Assembly (NCBI GenBank): GCA_943736015.1
Contig: OX031057.1
Location: 56,373,001-56,437,000 of the forward strand
Reading direction: 5' to 3'
Source: Tridacna crocea
Taxonomy: Eukaryota; Mollusca; Bivalvia; Cardiida; Cardiidae
DNA length: 64,000 nucleotides
Shown: piece after piece, positions 9,940 to 20,929 of the stretch
Position numbering within the stretch: position 1 is the first letter of the stretch
Layout of the letters: every line of letters begins with the position of its first letter
Notes under the pieces: model-generated
Told to the model about the DNA's origin: nothing
Seen by the model: only the letters and a program-made list of their open reading frames with translations
The model's database searches: none
Made by a program: the position numbers and the translations under genes

Positions 9940-10196
9940 TAAGTCACAGAAAGTCACAGCTTTAGTTCAACTTGCTGAAATAAAAAGGAATTGCAGACAA
10001 CAAATGAAATGTAGTTCAAGCAATGAGATTTGTCTCTGATAGTCAAAAACATATTGGGAATGTAGTTCAAAAATAGGTTAAGTGTTTGATAGAAAAAAAT
10101 ATTTGTTGGAAAAGGAGAAAATGCTAGTTCCCAATATTTTCTCATTTCCACATTATTTTCAAAATACATTTTCCTGGAGGTAATCAAGGGTTAATG
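9940..10196 (-). mobile_element. family A MITE, diverged copy
   Basis: TTAAGTCACA near 9940 and GGGTTAATG near 10190 mark the likely ends. One arm GGAAAAGGAGAAAATGCTAG near 10110 is intact while the other has drifted. Confidence 0.6.
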
Positions 10197-10289
10197 AACT
10201 TTTCTTTCCATCTTTGTAGTGTAAATATGGAAGGGAGGTGCAAAACGCAGAAACTAGTTTACCTCGTTGGAGAAGAGAGAAATGAAAAA

Positions 10290-10660
10290 CCATAATATTT
10301 TTAGGGAAGAAGTTGTGAAGTATTTAATGAAAAAGTGGGGCAAGAGTCTTCCACCATCCACACTCAGTGTTTTTTAAAAAAAAAAAATGGACCAGTGGTT
10401 TGGAAGATTACAGGGTTCAGACTAGCACACCAAAACACATGAACCTGGATGAGAGCCTTTATTGTTGGTACTCAGACTTAAGTTTAAGAAATATTGTTGT
10501 AAGTGGTAATATGCTTGTCAAAAAGGTGAAGAACTTGGCTGTGAGCTGGGGATTCAGGATTTATCTTATTCCAATGATTGGCTGGCCAGATTTAAGAAAT
10601 GCCATAGTATTAGAGCATGCAAACCTAAATGTAAGAATGTTTTTCAAGTCCAACCCAAGT
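10290..10660 (+). pseudogene. pogo/Tigger-type transposase DNA-binding region, copy 1, frameshifted
   Basis: Three consecutive frames together give the N-terminal layout of pogo/Tigger/CENP-B proteins. First comes EEVVKYLMKKWG...PPSTLS, a psq-like helix-turn-helix ending. Then DESLYCWYSD...VVSGNMLVKK (10460-10540), the second HTH of the Tc5/CENP-B type. A third frame holds NDWLARFKKCHSIR (10575-10615), the usual W-L-x-R-F-K-K-x-H close of that domain. Frame changes fall near 10370-10385, in a run of A, and near 10550. No catalytic DDE region follows. The same breaks occur in copy 2 (17870-18260), so they predate the duplication. Confidence 0.75.
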
Positions 10661-10699
10661 TTTTACTGGTTTTAATTCTTTATTTCGAGCAAATTCCTG

Positions 10700-10857
10700 T
10701 TGAATTTTTTTTCACCAGCAATTTCTCCTTTTCTCACACTGTTTTGTACTCTTTACAAAACAAATTTCAAATTTTTAGTCACCTTTATTTTGTCATCTGC
10801 AAATGCTTTTGATTTCGACAAACCTAAAATACTGTCGTTTGGTAATGAGTTAACTCT
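10700..10857 (+). mobile_element. family A MITE, right half, plus decayed arms to about 11030
   Basis: CAGCAATTTCTCCTTTTC, then CACAAAACAAATTTCAAA-like text, TCATCTGCAAATGCTTTTG and GGTAATGAGTTAA. A second decayed hairpin (GGAGAAGGAGAAATG / CATTTTCTCC) follows at 10940-11000. A long chance frame crosses both. Confidence 0.65.
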
Positions 10858-11027
10858 TTATTTCAACCAAAATCCTGTTGATTTTTTACAAGATGAAAAC
10901 CTTTTAGACTCAAACCAAAAGCATTTACAGACAAAGGTGAAAAAATATTGCAGGAGAAGGAGAAATGTTGTATATTTGCATTTTCTCCTTTTTTCAGTCT
11001 TTTTTTTTGTAGTTCTGTTTTTCCAGG

Positions 11028-11290
11028 GGATTAGCTCACCTGGGCAGCTCAGTGGTCAGCAAACTTGTGACCTGGCTGTGGTGAGTTTGATACCCACTGA
11101 GGCAAACTTTCTTTCCTGCCTCTTACGGCTGATGCATGTGAAAATGTATCGAGTGATCCTGAAAGAAAGTTATGTCAGGACAGGTGTGAGAAAGCCAGGA
11201 AATACATGCATAGGAGCACTGACTGCTATGATATGACCTCAGCTGTTAAAATGGCAATTAAATCAAATTCAATCAATCAATCAATCAATC
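11028..11290 (+). mobile_element. tRNA-derived SINE
   Basis: CAGCTCAGTGGTCAGC (A box) and GTGAGTTTGATACCC (B box) lie about 30 bases apart. A body follows with CTGATGCATGTG, GAAAGTTATGTC, GTGAGAAAGCCAGGAAA and TATGACCTCAGCTGTTAAA, then a (TCAA)n tail. Same family as 25392 and 52168. Confidence 0.85.
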
Positions 11291-11534
11291 AGTCATGAGA
11301 ATTGGAGGTATAAAGCTTTTGAAAAGATTATGGGAAAAGAGGAAAATGTACATGACCTACATGTTGTTTTTCCCCAAGTTTTCTCTTTAACAACTCAAAA
11401 CAGTAACCATCCCTTGACCTACATGTATATTTGTCAGTTGCATATGCTTTCAGTATTGTTTGTTAAAGTATTAGCTTCAGGTACAGGAAATAGTGAGAAG
11501 TGCTGAGAATGTAAACACTGATTTAAATTTTTAA

Positions 11535-11756
11535 ATCTTCACCAAACTATATAATTTTATACTTGTCCAAGTTGAAAGCATTTGCAGACAAGAAAATAAA
11601 TGTAACTCAAAAATTGAAATTTGTTTTCAGCAGGGTAGCAAACATTGTGGGAAAAAGAGAAAATGCTGGTTATCAGCATTTTCTTTTCCCATAATGTTTT
11701 CAAATTGCTCCTTTCATAGGGTTGTTAAAAGTTGGGATTTTGTGGTAAAAGTTTAA
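11535..11756 (-). mobile_element. family A TTAA hairpin MITE, reverse copy
   Basis: Contains TTGTCCAAGTTGAAAGCATTTGCAGAC, intact hairpin at about 11640-11702 and GTGGTAAAAGTTTAA at the right. The left terminus is eroded. Confidence 0.75.
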
Positions 11757-11802
11757 ACAGGAATATGAGTTTACTGACTTCACTTTGTTTTAATGATAAT
11801 TC

Positions 11803-12034
11803 TTAACCCTTTCACATACAATCCCTGGTTTTTATGACCCTGAGGGAGAAGCCTTTTGAAAACATTGTGGGAAAAGGAGAAAATGCTGATGACCAGCATT
11901 TTCTCCTTTTCCCACGATGTTTTCTACCCTGCTGGAAACAAATTTTAAATTTCTAGTTACAGTTATATTGTTGTCTGCAAGTGCTTTCAATTTGGACCAG
12001 TCTAAAAATTTTGTCGTTGGTGCAGAGTTCAGCA
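11803..12034 (+). mobile_element. family A TTAA hairpin MITE, forward copy
   Basis: TTAACCCTTTCACATACAATCC at 11803, perfect hairpin at 11857-11925, right end GTCGTTGGTGCAGAGTTCA with a mutated TTAA. Confidence 0.8.
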
Positions 12035-12199
12035 GTTCAGCAATTACACTCAGAATATTTTTGTAAAATACATGCATATAATATATATTTATGCACAGAA
12101 CTGCATTGTGAAATAAATAAGGTTTATTTGATGAATTTCTATCTTTTTATCTTGTCATCCCTTTTACCCCATTCCACACAATCCTGAGTTTTAACGACC

Positions 12200-12725
12200 C
12201 CAAATAGAGAAGGCTTTTGAAAACACTGTAGGCTTTCTAAAACATTGTAGGAAAAGAAAAAAATGTTGGTAACTAGACGGGATGTCTTTGAAGAAAAAGA
12301 AGGCTTTTTAACCCTTTACAACCCAATAATGACTTTTAACACGTTTGAGGAAGAAGCCTTTTGAAAGCACTGTGGGAAAAGGAGAAAATATTGGTAACCA
12401 GTATTTTCTCTTTTTCCGACAGTGTTTTCTACCCTATTAGGATCAAATTTCATTATTTGAGTCATTTAAATTGTTGTCTGCAAATACTTTCAAGTTGGGC
12501 AAGGTCAAAACTTTGCCGCCTGGTAAAGAGTTGAAATATTGGAGGTTTTTGGAAACATTGTGGGAAAAGAAGAAAATGCTGGTGACCAGAAGAGAAGTCT
12601 TTCAGAGAAAGAGAGGGCTTTTGAAAACATTGTCGGAAAAGAAGAAAATGCTTGTGACCAGAAAAGGAGAAGTCAGAAAAAGACAGCTTTTGAAAACATT
12701 GTGGGAAAAGATGAAAATGCTCTGT
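12200..12725 (+). mobile_element. cluster of family A copies with a run of single arms
   Basis: A full copy occupies 12308-12534. Before it is a partial copy (12175-12300). After it, the left arm alone repeats three times in the same direction at about 12545-12580, 12620-12655 and 12690-12722 (GAAAACATTGTxGGAAAAGA type), separated by AG-rich spacers. This looks like expansion of half a hairpin rather than three insertions. Confidence 0.75.
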
Positions 12726-12990
12726 AGCTCAGCTGGTAACAACATTTGAGTGAGCATGTGGCTGGTACAAAATTCCAGCTTGCCAATTTCTGTCAGAGAA
12801 TTTATAATAGTCATTGCAACAGGATACATTCCAATTTTGCTTCTGAATAACCTGTGTATGATGCCCTAGATGGTTATGTGGGAAAGCAGCCAATGACTTA
12901 GGAACACCATAGTGAGAAGTGCTAGAAAAAAAAGCTGGGAGAAAAGTATAGGTGAAGTGGTTGCAGCTGTGATATCATTGAAAATATTTG
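12722..12990 (+). mobile_element. decayed tRNA-derived SINE
   Basis: CTCTGTAGCTCAGCTGGTAAC resembles an A box. The downstream body keeps GTTATGTGGGAAAGCAGCCA and TGCAGCTGTGATATCA, as in the other SINEs. The B box is weak. Confidence 0.55.
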
Positions 12991-12997
12991 AATAGTA

Positions 12998-13222
12998 TCA
13001 ACTCTTAGGCTGTTAAGTGCAACTCAAGGACCTTTTGCAGACAGTGTTGATCAAGATCAGATTGCACAGAACATGTAGTCTGATCTTTGATCTACACTGT
13101 CCAATAAGAGCATGTCTAATCCTGAAAAAAATACCTTTGAAATAGCCAAATTTTGGTTTTTACTATATCAGTTTGAATTTTTCATCTCAAGTTACTTAGT
13201 AGGATAAGGGTTGAATTTTAAA
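12998..13222 (+). mobile_element. family B hairpin MITE, nearly full copy
   Basis: CTCTTAGGCTGTTAAGTGCAAC at the left, AAGGACCTTTTGCAGACAGTG, then ATCAAGATCAGATTGCAC mirrored by TAGTCTGATCTTTGATCTACACTGTCC, and AGTTACTTAGTAGGATAAGG at the right. Confidence 0.75.
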
Positions 13223-13224
13223 CG

Positions 13225-14250
13225 AACAAATCGACTAGAACTATAAAAGTTCTGTACTATTTAGTATTAATAACATTTACAGATAGTGTTTGATCGAAAG
13301 TTTCTCAAAAGAAGGACTTTGTGAAGGATATGAAATTATTGTGGCAAAAGGAAAATAGCATGTAACCAGCAGTTTTCCTCAAGATTCTCATCATGTTTTC
13401 CAAAAGCCTAAACAGTGTCCCTAAGTATAGGGACTGTCTTGTAAAGGATTAAAATGCATGAGAATTATTTGATTAAAATGTATAAGAAAGAGCCATATAC
13501 AAGCATACTGTTTGACAAAATTTTTCATTGATTTATATAAGCCACTGTGTAGTCTACATAATTATGTGCAGATATGATTTTCCTTGATTCGTATATGGCA
13601 AAAAAAATAGATAAATAGCCATTTTTCTCAATTAGATACAGTTTAATTACAATATCGAATTGTATCTTTTATCAATCAACCCAATAAATGATGCCCATAG
13701 ACTCGTACTGCAAAACTATCGCAGCCGGGATTTAAAAAAAAAAATTATGGTCTAGGGGAGAAAACTCGTACTGTCTAAGAGTAAGAGTAAAACAAGAGTA
13801 GTCTCCCTTATAATGATCCGCCCTTCATCATTTTCTCCTAGACGCTTGACGGATCAAAGTACTAAACACAACACTGAGAAATAGGTGACATGCATGTAAC
13901 GTTTTTAACCGTTTTTGATGAAGATTTCAATTAATTTTACCAAAAGAGTGTCACTGATATTGATTTTAATACAAAACACTAGAATCTAAGTTTTAAATAA
14001 GATTATTTCCTGTTTTTTCTACTTGAAAGTCGATTGGGATCACCGAGACGGGTTTTAATCTTTGAAAATCGCCATTTGCAAAGGTATGAGGTTTGCGGAC
14101 GGCATAGTTTAAAATGACGCTTCACAGAATGTACGATCTGATTCCGGGTCTACATAATTAACTTGTTTCGTAAACCTTTCAGTGCTAAATAAATAGATTC
14201 AAATTCCAGCGGACGGCTCTAAACACATTCTATTGAAACTTACAAAGATT
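13225..14250. other. no gene seen
   Basis: One decayed family A pair (GGCAAAAGGAAAATAGC / GTTTTCCTC) lies near 13340-13400. The rest has no feature I can name. Confidence 0.5.
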
Positions 14251-14254
14251 TTGT

Positions 14255-14600
14255 TTGTATAGGCTTGACTACACCAGCGGATGACATAGATCACAGAGCA
14301 GATTGAACGTTCTGTGCAGTCTGATCTTGATTTATGCCGTCCGCATAAGTCTCTGCTTTCGCCTATGGCGCCGACAGGGTAAAGCCTATTTGGATAGAGT
14401 TAAAATCTTAATCAGATAGATATAGTTCCGGTACACTGTTCAAATCGTCGACAGAGGTTTGATGTCTAAGGCGCGTAAAAACGAAAACTTCAAAGTGCCA
14501 TATATAATAAAAGTTGCCTTTACAGTCTTTGTAGATCATGATCAGACTGCACAGAACGTGCAGTCTGATCTTTGATCTACACCGTCCACTTTCCTCAGAC
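14255..14600 (+). mobile_element. two family B hairpins
   Basis: Hairpins at about 14290-14350 (CACAGAGCAGATTGAACG with GTGCAGTCTGATCTTGATT) and 14528-14590 (GATCATGATCAGACTGCAC with GTGCAGTCTGATCTTTGATC). Flanking ends are decayed. Confidence 0.65.
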
Positions 14601-16324
14601 TTTCTGTACAATTTTATGCGACTTTAAAACCTTAATTTATATTTATTTGTTTGGATAGCCTTTTTTAGACTGAAGTTATCTCTTGTTTATTTGGTGCTCT
14701 ATGGGTTTGTAACGGGAGCGGTTTGATATCCATTGGGATTAATTTTACTGACTAAACATTATCTTCCTACCGTGATAAGCCAACTTATGTTTTGAATTTG
14801 AGCTATAAAATGACCTTCCATATTTAGCGATATATGTCGATATCGTCATTGAATGAAAACATAGTTTTGTTTGTAAGTTTGCGTTAAGTTGTCGTAGTGG
14901 TTATCATAACTCATTAATTTCATTTATTGAACATCTATTACCTCAATGATATCTGTTACCAAATGTTGCAGTTTTATTGTAGCGCGATCTTACATTGAAT
15001 TCCAAATTCAAATATTGGCGGTTATAATTAACATGAAATAAACGGGAGACTACCTTCCGCCTGTTAAGAAAAATTACAAGTTTTACCTTTTTTTTTTTTT
15101 GTGGCATGTCGTTTTTAGAACGGTTAAAATTAACAATTTGACCTTATGAACTGATTGAAATTCGTTACACCTCTAGATGAAAAATTATCGTTCGTCAACG
15201 GATCGACTCTACAGACGTAACCGTGTTTATTCGTCCTCGGTTTTATGCTTGCTCTTGGCTGGCATTTTTTGTAAGGTGCACAGGCATATAAGGACCAGAG
15301 ACAGGAAGAGGCGGTTCCATGTCCCGCCATCTGCACATACTATGCGCATACTTTAGCCGCAGTAATTAAGCACCTCCGAAAGTACCCAAAGCGAGGTTTT
15401 GGGCGGAGTCTTTGTTTTGTCGGCGTACCATTCAATGGTATGCACGTACTCGTGACGTGAAGCAGTTTGAAATAAGCCCTTTCCTCTTCAATAAGGGAGG
15501 CAACTGTAGCATTACTAATTACAAAATTTTGTACGAGTTGTTTCCCTTTGACCATTAGTCGTTCATCATTCTCTTGCAAGACCCTTGTACTTCGAATGAA
15601 TATCAGCCCGGAACAAAAAGCCAAGCAAAATTGCAGATGAAATTGACGAAAATAAGCGATAGTAGCAACAAATTAAACAAATTGAGGAGAAAAAGCGATG
15701 TAAATTGGTGTTACAAACTAAAATTGATGCAAAAGGAACAAACCGGAAATAGCCAATAATTAAGCTTGGTAGAGAAGACATAACACTATTTCCTTGATTT
15801 CTTTACGATTCTACATGTGCCAAGGGTTTATAAGTCGCATGTTTCTTTTTTTAAGTAAACACGTGTATACCTTTGCATATGAACTATATCGAAGACAATA
15901 AAACAGTAAACGTGAACGGGAATTATCTGTACAGTATCCGAACTGTAGATATATTCGGATAAAAGTTTGAGTTTTGAGAAAAATTTGAAATTTGTTCAAT
16001 ACAACACTTTACGTTAGTTGGAAAGAAAATAAAGAAAATAGCATAATTGAGAGAGGTTGGTATAAATACAGTTGTAAAAACCTGTTTAGAGAACTATCGA
16101 ATGGCAGTCATTTGAACACCCGGTAATTTCGACACCCTGTCATTTCGACACATTTTGGTCATTTCGATCCCCGGTGGAAAAATGTTTGCAAACTTTGGTC
16201 ATATCGACACCTTATTTTTTAGAGCACTTTTTAAACTCGACCTTTTATTATCAAGTTACTTTAATTTCTTTTAAAGATGTCATATCATTATAATTTTTTG
16301 TTGGTGTGTGATCAAAACAGATTT

Positions 16325-16622
16325 TTAACCCTTTCCCAAGCGACAAACTTTTGGACTAGACCAAATTGAAAGCATTTGCAGACGACAATTCAACTCTTGC
16401 TGAAAAGATGATTACTGTCTACGATAGGGTAGAAAACATTGTGGGAAAAGGAGAAAATGCTGGTTACCAGCATTTTCTCCTTTTCCCACAATGTTTTCAA
16501 AAGGCTACCATTCCAGAGCGGAAGATAGTTGCTGGTTAGCATTTTCTCCTTTTCCCACAATGTTTTCAAAAGGCTACTATGCCAGACCTGTAAAAACCAG
16601 GGATTGTTAGGGAAAGGGTTAA
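16325..16622 (-). mobile_element. family A MITE with a duplicated arm; site known from the empty copy
   Basis: TTAA at 16325-16328 and 16619-16622. The unoccupied allele-like site in copy 1 (near 9115) has the same flanks joined at one TTAA. Inside, the right arm (GCATTTTCTCCTTTTCCC) appears twice, at about 16470 and 16540, making it 298 bp instead of about 228. Confidence 0.9.
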
Positions 16623-17119
16623 ATAACTTTATTCAAGGGGAATTACTCCGAGTATGGGTATATCTGTACAATTTTCTATATTCTACTCGGCCTTCTTAAT
16701 AAAGAGATTAATATGCAGTATAATATTCATCACACCTTCACCTGTCTTTAACTGTGTTTGACTTCAAGTTTTTATCAATCAGAATAAATCATAATTTAAA
16801 TAATGAAAATCCTACAAAATATAACAAATGCTAAAACTAGACCACCTAAAAAAAGGTTAAGAAAACATATATCCTTCACACATTCAAGATAAGAATGTAT
16901 CTACATACAGTATGTCCATTTTACCGAATCTGTAATTTACAGAAACCCTTTTACGTCCATCACAGCGGAGTTTTTTGTCATGCAGTGAGGTAACCTTTGA
17001 AAGCATTGTGGCAGTGAGATTTTTTTATACGAGGAAATGCCAATGCAGACTTTGTGAGCCATTTGGACCACATGCCAAACGGTAAGTTAAAGAATGTTTG
17101 ATTAATAATTGAGTTCTTC

Positions 17120-17215
17120 TTAAACCTTTTACCACACAATCCCAACTTTTAACAACCCTGAAAAAGAAACCTTTTGAAGACATTTTGGAAAAAGGAGAAA
17201 ATGCTGGTAAGTACA
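17120..17215 (+). mobile_element. family A MITE, left half (copy 2 of 9512-9615)
   Basis: TTAAACCTTTTACCACACAATCCC to GAAAATGCTGGTAAG, truncated at the same place as its duplicate, so the truncation predates the duplication. Confidence 0.75.
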
Positions 17216-17869
17216 AACTACTTCTATATAAACTACAAAAAAAATGAGAAATTCTTGTAAAAACTCCCCCCCCAACAAAATGAATGTTTTCGTGGTATAC
17301 TGGAATCATCCTGTTTGTCTGTGTGTCAGTCTGTGTGTCTGTCCGTCTGTGTACAAAACACCAGTAATTTTGTGTCGCGAACTCCTCCTACAGTTTTCCT
17401 ACAACTGTATTGAAACTTTGCACATATATTAATCATATATCGAAGATTGCAAGATGCACTTTTCAAGTGTCAACTCTTCCTTGCTGAAGAATTATCTCCC
17501 CTTGAATTTGACACTTTTTTCTGTCAAAGGGCTGGCAGGGGTATTAAGTCACATTAAGTCACAGCTCTAGGTCGACTTGCTGAAATAAAAAGGATCTGCA
17601 GACAACAGATGAAATGTAGTTCAAGCAATGAGATTTGTCTTTGACAGTCAAAAACATATTGGGAATGTAGTTCAAAAATAGGTTAAGTATTTGATAGAAA
17701 AAAAACATTCCAATATTTTCTTGTTTCCACATTATTTTCAAAATACATTTTCGTGGAGGTAATCAAGGGTTAATGAACTTTTTTTCCATTTTTGTAGTGT
17801 AAATATGGAAGGGAGGTGCAAAATGCAGAAACTAGTTTACCTCGTCGGAGAAGAGAGAAATCACCAAGC

Positions 17870-18260
17870 ATGTGACAGAAAACCTTAATATTTTTCGGGA
17901 AGAAGTTGTGAAGTATTTAACCAAAAAATGGGGCGAGAGTCTTCCACCATCCACACTCAGTGGTTTATTTGAAAAACAAAGAGAAATGGACCAGTGATTC
18001 GAAAGATTACAGGGTTCAGACTAGCACACCAAAACACATGAGCCTGGATGAGACCCTTTATCGTTGGTACTCAGACTTAAATTCAAGAAATATTGTTGTA
18101 AGTGGTAATATGCTTGTCAAAAAGGTGAAGAACTTGGCTGTGAGCTGGGGATTCAGGATTTATCTTATTCCAATGGATGGCCGGCCAGATTTAAGAAAAG
18201 GCATAGTATTCGAGCATGCAAACCTAAATGTAAGTATGTTTTTCGATTCCAACCCAAGAT
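17870..18260 (+). pseudogene. pogo/Tigger-type transposase DNA-binding region, copy 2, frameshifted
   Basis: Same three-part layout as 10290-10660: EEVVKYLTKKWG, then LKNKEKWTSD and DETLYRWYSD...VVSGNMLVKK in the next frame, then NGWPARFKKRHSIR in a third. KNKEKW and the FKKRH close are nearer to active pogo-like proteins than in copy 1. Shared breaks near 17960 and 18150. No catalytic region follows; a family A element (18271) begins directly after it. Confidence 0.75.
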
Positions 18261-18270
18261 TTTACTGGTT

Positions 18271-18508
18271 TTAACCCATTACCACACAATCCCTACTTTT
18301 GACAACCCTGAGAAAGAAGCCTTTGGAAAATATTGTGTGAAAAGGAGAAAGGCAAAAGATTAATGCTGGTAACCAGCATTTTCTTCTTTTCTCACGTTTT
18401 CAACACTTCACAAAACAAATTTCAAATATTTCGTTACTTTTATTTTGTCGTCTGCAAATGCTTTTGATTTTGACAAGCCTAAAATATTGTCGTTTGGTAA
18501 TGAGTTAA
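18271..18508 (+). mobile_element. family A MITE, forward copy; site known from the empty copy
   Basis: TTAACCCATTACCACACAATCCC at 18271 to GGTAATGAGTTAA at 18508. Copy 1 of the duplication reads TACTGGTTTTAATTCTTTATTTCGA (10663-10687) without the element. Copy 2 has the same flanks with TTAA on both sides of it. Confidence 0.92.
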
Positions 18509-18964
18509 TTCGTTATTTCGACCAAATTCCTGTTTTTTTTAATGCATATATATTTTTGTATATATAATATCTTCCAATCAGTTGTGTTATCTTTTATTTT
18601 ACCTTTATCTTCTTTAGTTCAATAGATCTACTGGACTACTCATTAGTAATACGATTGCATTATGGCCTATCGAATTCGGTGAATTCTGAAAGATTTCTTG
18701 AAACAAATGGCAGCTGCGAAATTATTTTTTCGCCTTACTTTTACCCATTTTGCTGCATCTTTGCAGCAACTTTTGTACTTGTTTGGTAATGGGTTTAAAA
18801 ATAGCAACACTTGTGTATTGATGCCATGAATGGGCCCGCAAATAGGTCCGCAGATTAAAAGTGTATACATTATAAACCAATCACGATTTGCTGTTTTCTT
18901 CGTTGGAAACTATTACCCAGAAGTTGGTCAAAAGTAAGCTTTTATAGCTACGCCGATGATTATT
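18509..18964. other. no gene seen
   Basis: AT-rich DNA past the end of duplication 1. Short frames only. Confidence 0.5.
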
Positions 18965-19195
18965 TTAACTCTGTCTCAAACAAGCCCTGGTTTTTACGTG
19001 TCTGCAATACAATTAAATCTTTAGAAAACACGGTGGGAAAAGGAGAAATTGCTCATAACGAGCAATTTCTCCTTTTCCCACAGTGTATTCTGGCTTATCG
19101 GAAAACTTCCTGACATTCTCATCAAATTCAAAATTGTCATCTGCAAACACTTTGAGTTTGGAACAGTCTAAAATATGTCATTAGGAAAGGGTTAA
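18965..19195 (+). mobile_element. family A MITE, GCTCATAACGAGC subtype
   Basis: TTAA at both ends; hairpin arms ATTGCTCAT / ACGAGCAAT at 19030-19085. Ends TTAACTCTGTCTCAAACAAG and TTAGGAAAGGGTTAA. Confidence 0.8.
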
Positions 19196-20080
19196 GAGTT
19201 CTCTGTCGCAAAGATTGTGTGCAAACAATTTTGAACATACTCTGTAAAAAGCGTTGCAATGCATTTGCGAAAAGCCGTGGACCTATCTGTCCATGTCAGC
19301 ATGCACAATACGCATAGGCTGGCATTAGTCGAAATCTTCTCATCTTTGTAAATTTTCTGCATGTCATAGGACCATACTACCTCATGATTCAGGTGGTTGT
19401 TGGACAAAACGGTTTTCAAAAACCCTTAAAAAGCAGAGTTTGGGTTTAAAAATGATGACTTGAAATTTTAATTTCACTTACTTAGCAGGATAAGGGAAAA
19501 CTTCGATTAATTCTAACAGTTTAAGCTTCATGAAATTATCTTGACAGGGTAAAATTAGTGAAATAAAATGTTCAAAAGGACAACCTGGAGAAATTGTAAA
19601 GATAATTATATGGTCCTCAAGCCCTGCATTCTTTAACCCTGTAATTTTAGAGGTGGAAATGGTCGAAAATCTCCGACATTTAGCTCGCAAACCAATATTC
19701 TATTATCGAATGGGTGAGTAAGTACAATACAGTCACTGGTTACCGAAATTCACACAGGTGAAATAGACATGTGTTGATCGGTGGCGAACTTACGCAGGCA
19801 ACCAACCAAGGTGAGTCAAATTGTAAACACGGAAATGTATGAGTAGTGTACAGAAGGGAAACATTTGTCGTTTGCTAAACTATTTTCTGCTTGCGATGTT
19901 GCTGATGGATAAAGTAAGATGAACTGTATTTAGAATGGTAATCCAGGTATTCAATATTATTTAATTTTAAGTACTATATCGGGATTGAAATTTTTCTGTC
20001 AAAGTATTTTGCGCAAGTTTCATTTTCTTTCCACTATCCAAATCGAAAGCGGTTCGCGGAAACGTTGTATTCAGCATTTT
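19196..20080. other. no gene seen; family B end fragment
   Basis: CACTTACTTAGCAGGATAAGG near 19475 and a mirrored fragment near 19425 are family B ends without the hairpin. An AACCAACCAAGGTGAGTC near 19800 resembles a splice donor but has no coding context. Confidence 0.4.
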
Positions 20081-20094
20081 TAGTTTTTACCAAA

Positions 20095-20290
20095 CAATCA
20101 CGTGTTCTAAATAACACCCCCCCCTCCCTCGACATAGGAGAATTTTCGAAACACTAAGGGAAAAGGAGTAACCAGCATTTTCTCCATTGCCCGCGTTATA
20201 TCCTATTTTTCCCAAGACAATTTTAATACTTTTAGCCACGTTCAATCTTTCATCTGCAATTTTTTTCAAAAAGGAAGCTTAAAAATTTTG
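20095..20290 (-). mobile_element. family A MITE, decayed copy
   Basis: AAGGGAAAAGGAGTAACCAGCATTTTCTCC preserves only the hairpin tip (20157-20186). A CATCTGCAATTTTTTTCAA end follows. Confidence 0.5.
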
Positions 20291-20308
20291 GTGTCGGTTG
20301 GTGTCTTT

Positions 20309-20534
20309 TTAACTCTACCAAACCACAAAATTTTACGCTGGTCCAAATTGAAAGCACTTGCAGACGACAAAATAAGCATAACTCAAAACTGAAATTTGTT
20401 TCCAGTTGGGTAGAAAACATTGTGGGAAAAGGAGAAAATGCTGGTTATCAGCATTTTCTCCTTTTCCCACAATGATTTCAAAAGGCTTCTTTCTCAAGGT
20501 CATAAAATCCAGGGATTGCATGGTAAAGGGTTAA
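20309..20534 (-). mobile_element. family A TTAA hairpin MITE, reverse copy
   Basis: TTAACTCTACCAAACCAC at 20309, perfect hairpin at 20414-20478, GGTAAAGGGTTAA at 20534. Confidence 0.88.
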
Positions 20535-20566
20535 CCCAACAAAGTAGTATTTATTGGCTGTTTCTA

Positions 20567-20788
20567 TTAACTCTTTACCACACAATGATGATTTCTAATG
20601 ACCCCGAGGAAGAGGCCTTTTGAAAACTTTGTGGGGAAAGGAGAAAATGCTGATATCCAGCATTTTCTCCTTTTCCCACAAAGTTTCCTACTCTGTCAAA
20701 GAAAATAAAATGAATCATTTGAGCCACTGTGAAATTATCGCCTACAAATGCTTTTGATTTGGATAGGTCTAAAATTCTGCATGCTAAT
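20567..20788 (+). mobile_element. family A TTAA hairpin MITE, forward copy
   Basis: TTAACTCTTTACCACACAATG at 20567. Both arms carry CTTTGTGGG / CCCACAAAG instead of CATTGTGGG / CCCACAATG, a matched change. The right TTAA is lost. Confidence 0.82.
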
Positions 20789-20929
20789 ACTGTACCTCAT
20801 ATACGTGTATATAGGCATAGATTTGCAAGCATGTACAATATTTTCTGATCAGTTTGATTAATTTCTGTATAAATCCAGAGTTGCAGTAGTAACACAACTG
20901 ACAAGTATATCTCAACTGACAAGACTTTG

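Larger units (their letters stand above)
7760..10690 (+). repeat. segmental duplication 1, copy 1
   Basis: Collinear with 14950-18540 from GCGATCTTACA near 7798 through the pogo-like fragment. Copy 1 lacks both family A insertions present in copy 2 (sites near 9115 and 10670) and lacks about 90 bases found at 17035-17125. It still has a family A hairpin arm near 10100 that copy 2 has lost. Confidence 0.85.
14950..18540 (+). repeat. segmental duplication 1, copy 2
   Basis: Direct repeat of 7760-10690, 7.2 kb downstream. It has gained family A insertions at 16325-16622 and 18271-18508 and holds about 90 extra bases at 17035-17125. Those extra bases end in a donor-like ACGGTAAGT. Confidence 0.85.

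Noticed and set aside
10700-11236. Open frame of 178 codons on the plus strand
   Set aside because: It crosses the right half of a family A MITE, a second decayed hairpin and a tRNA-derived SINE. Composition and repeats explain it; no protein features.
19740-19820. Possible 5' UTR exon with donor AACCAAGGTGAGTC
   Set aside because: No coding sequence, acceptor or second copy supports it. It could belong to the EGF/FN3 gene, but nothing links them.
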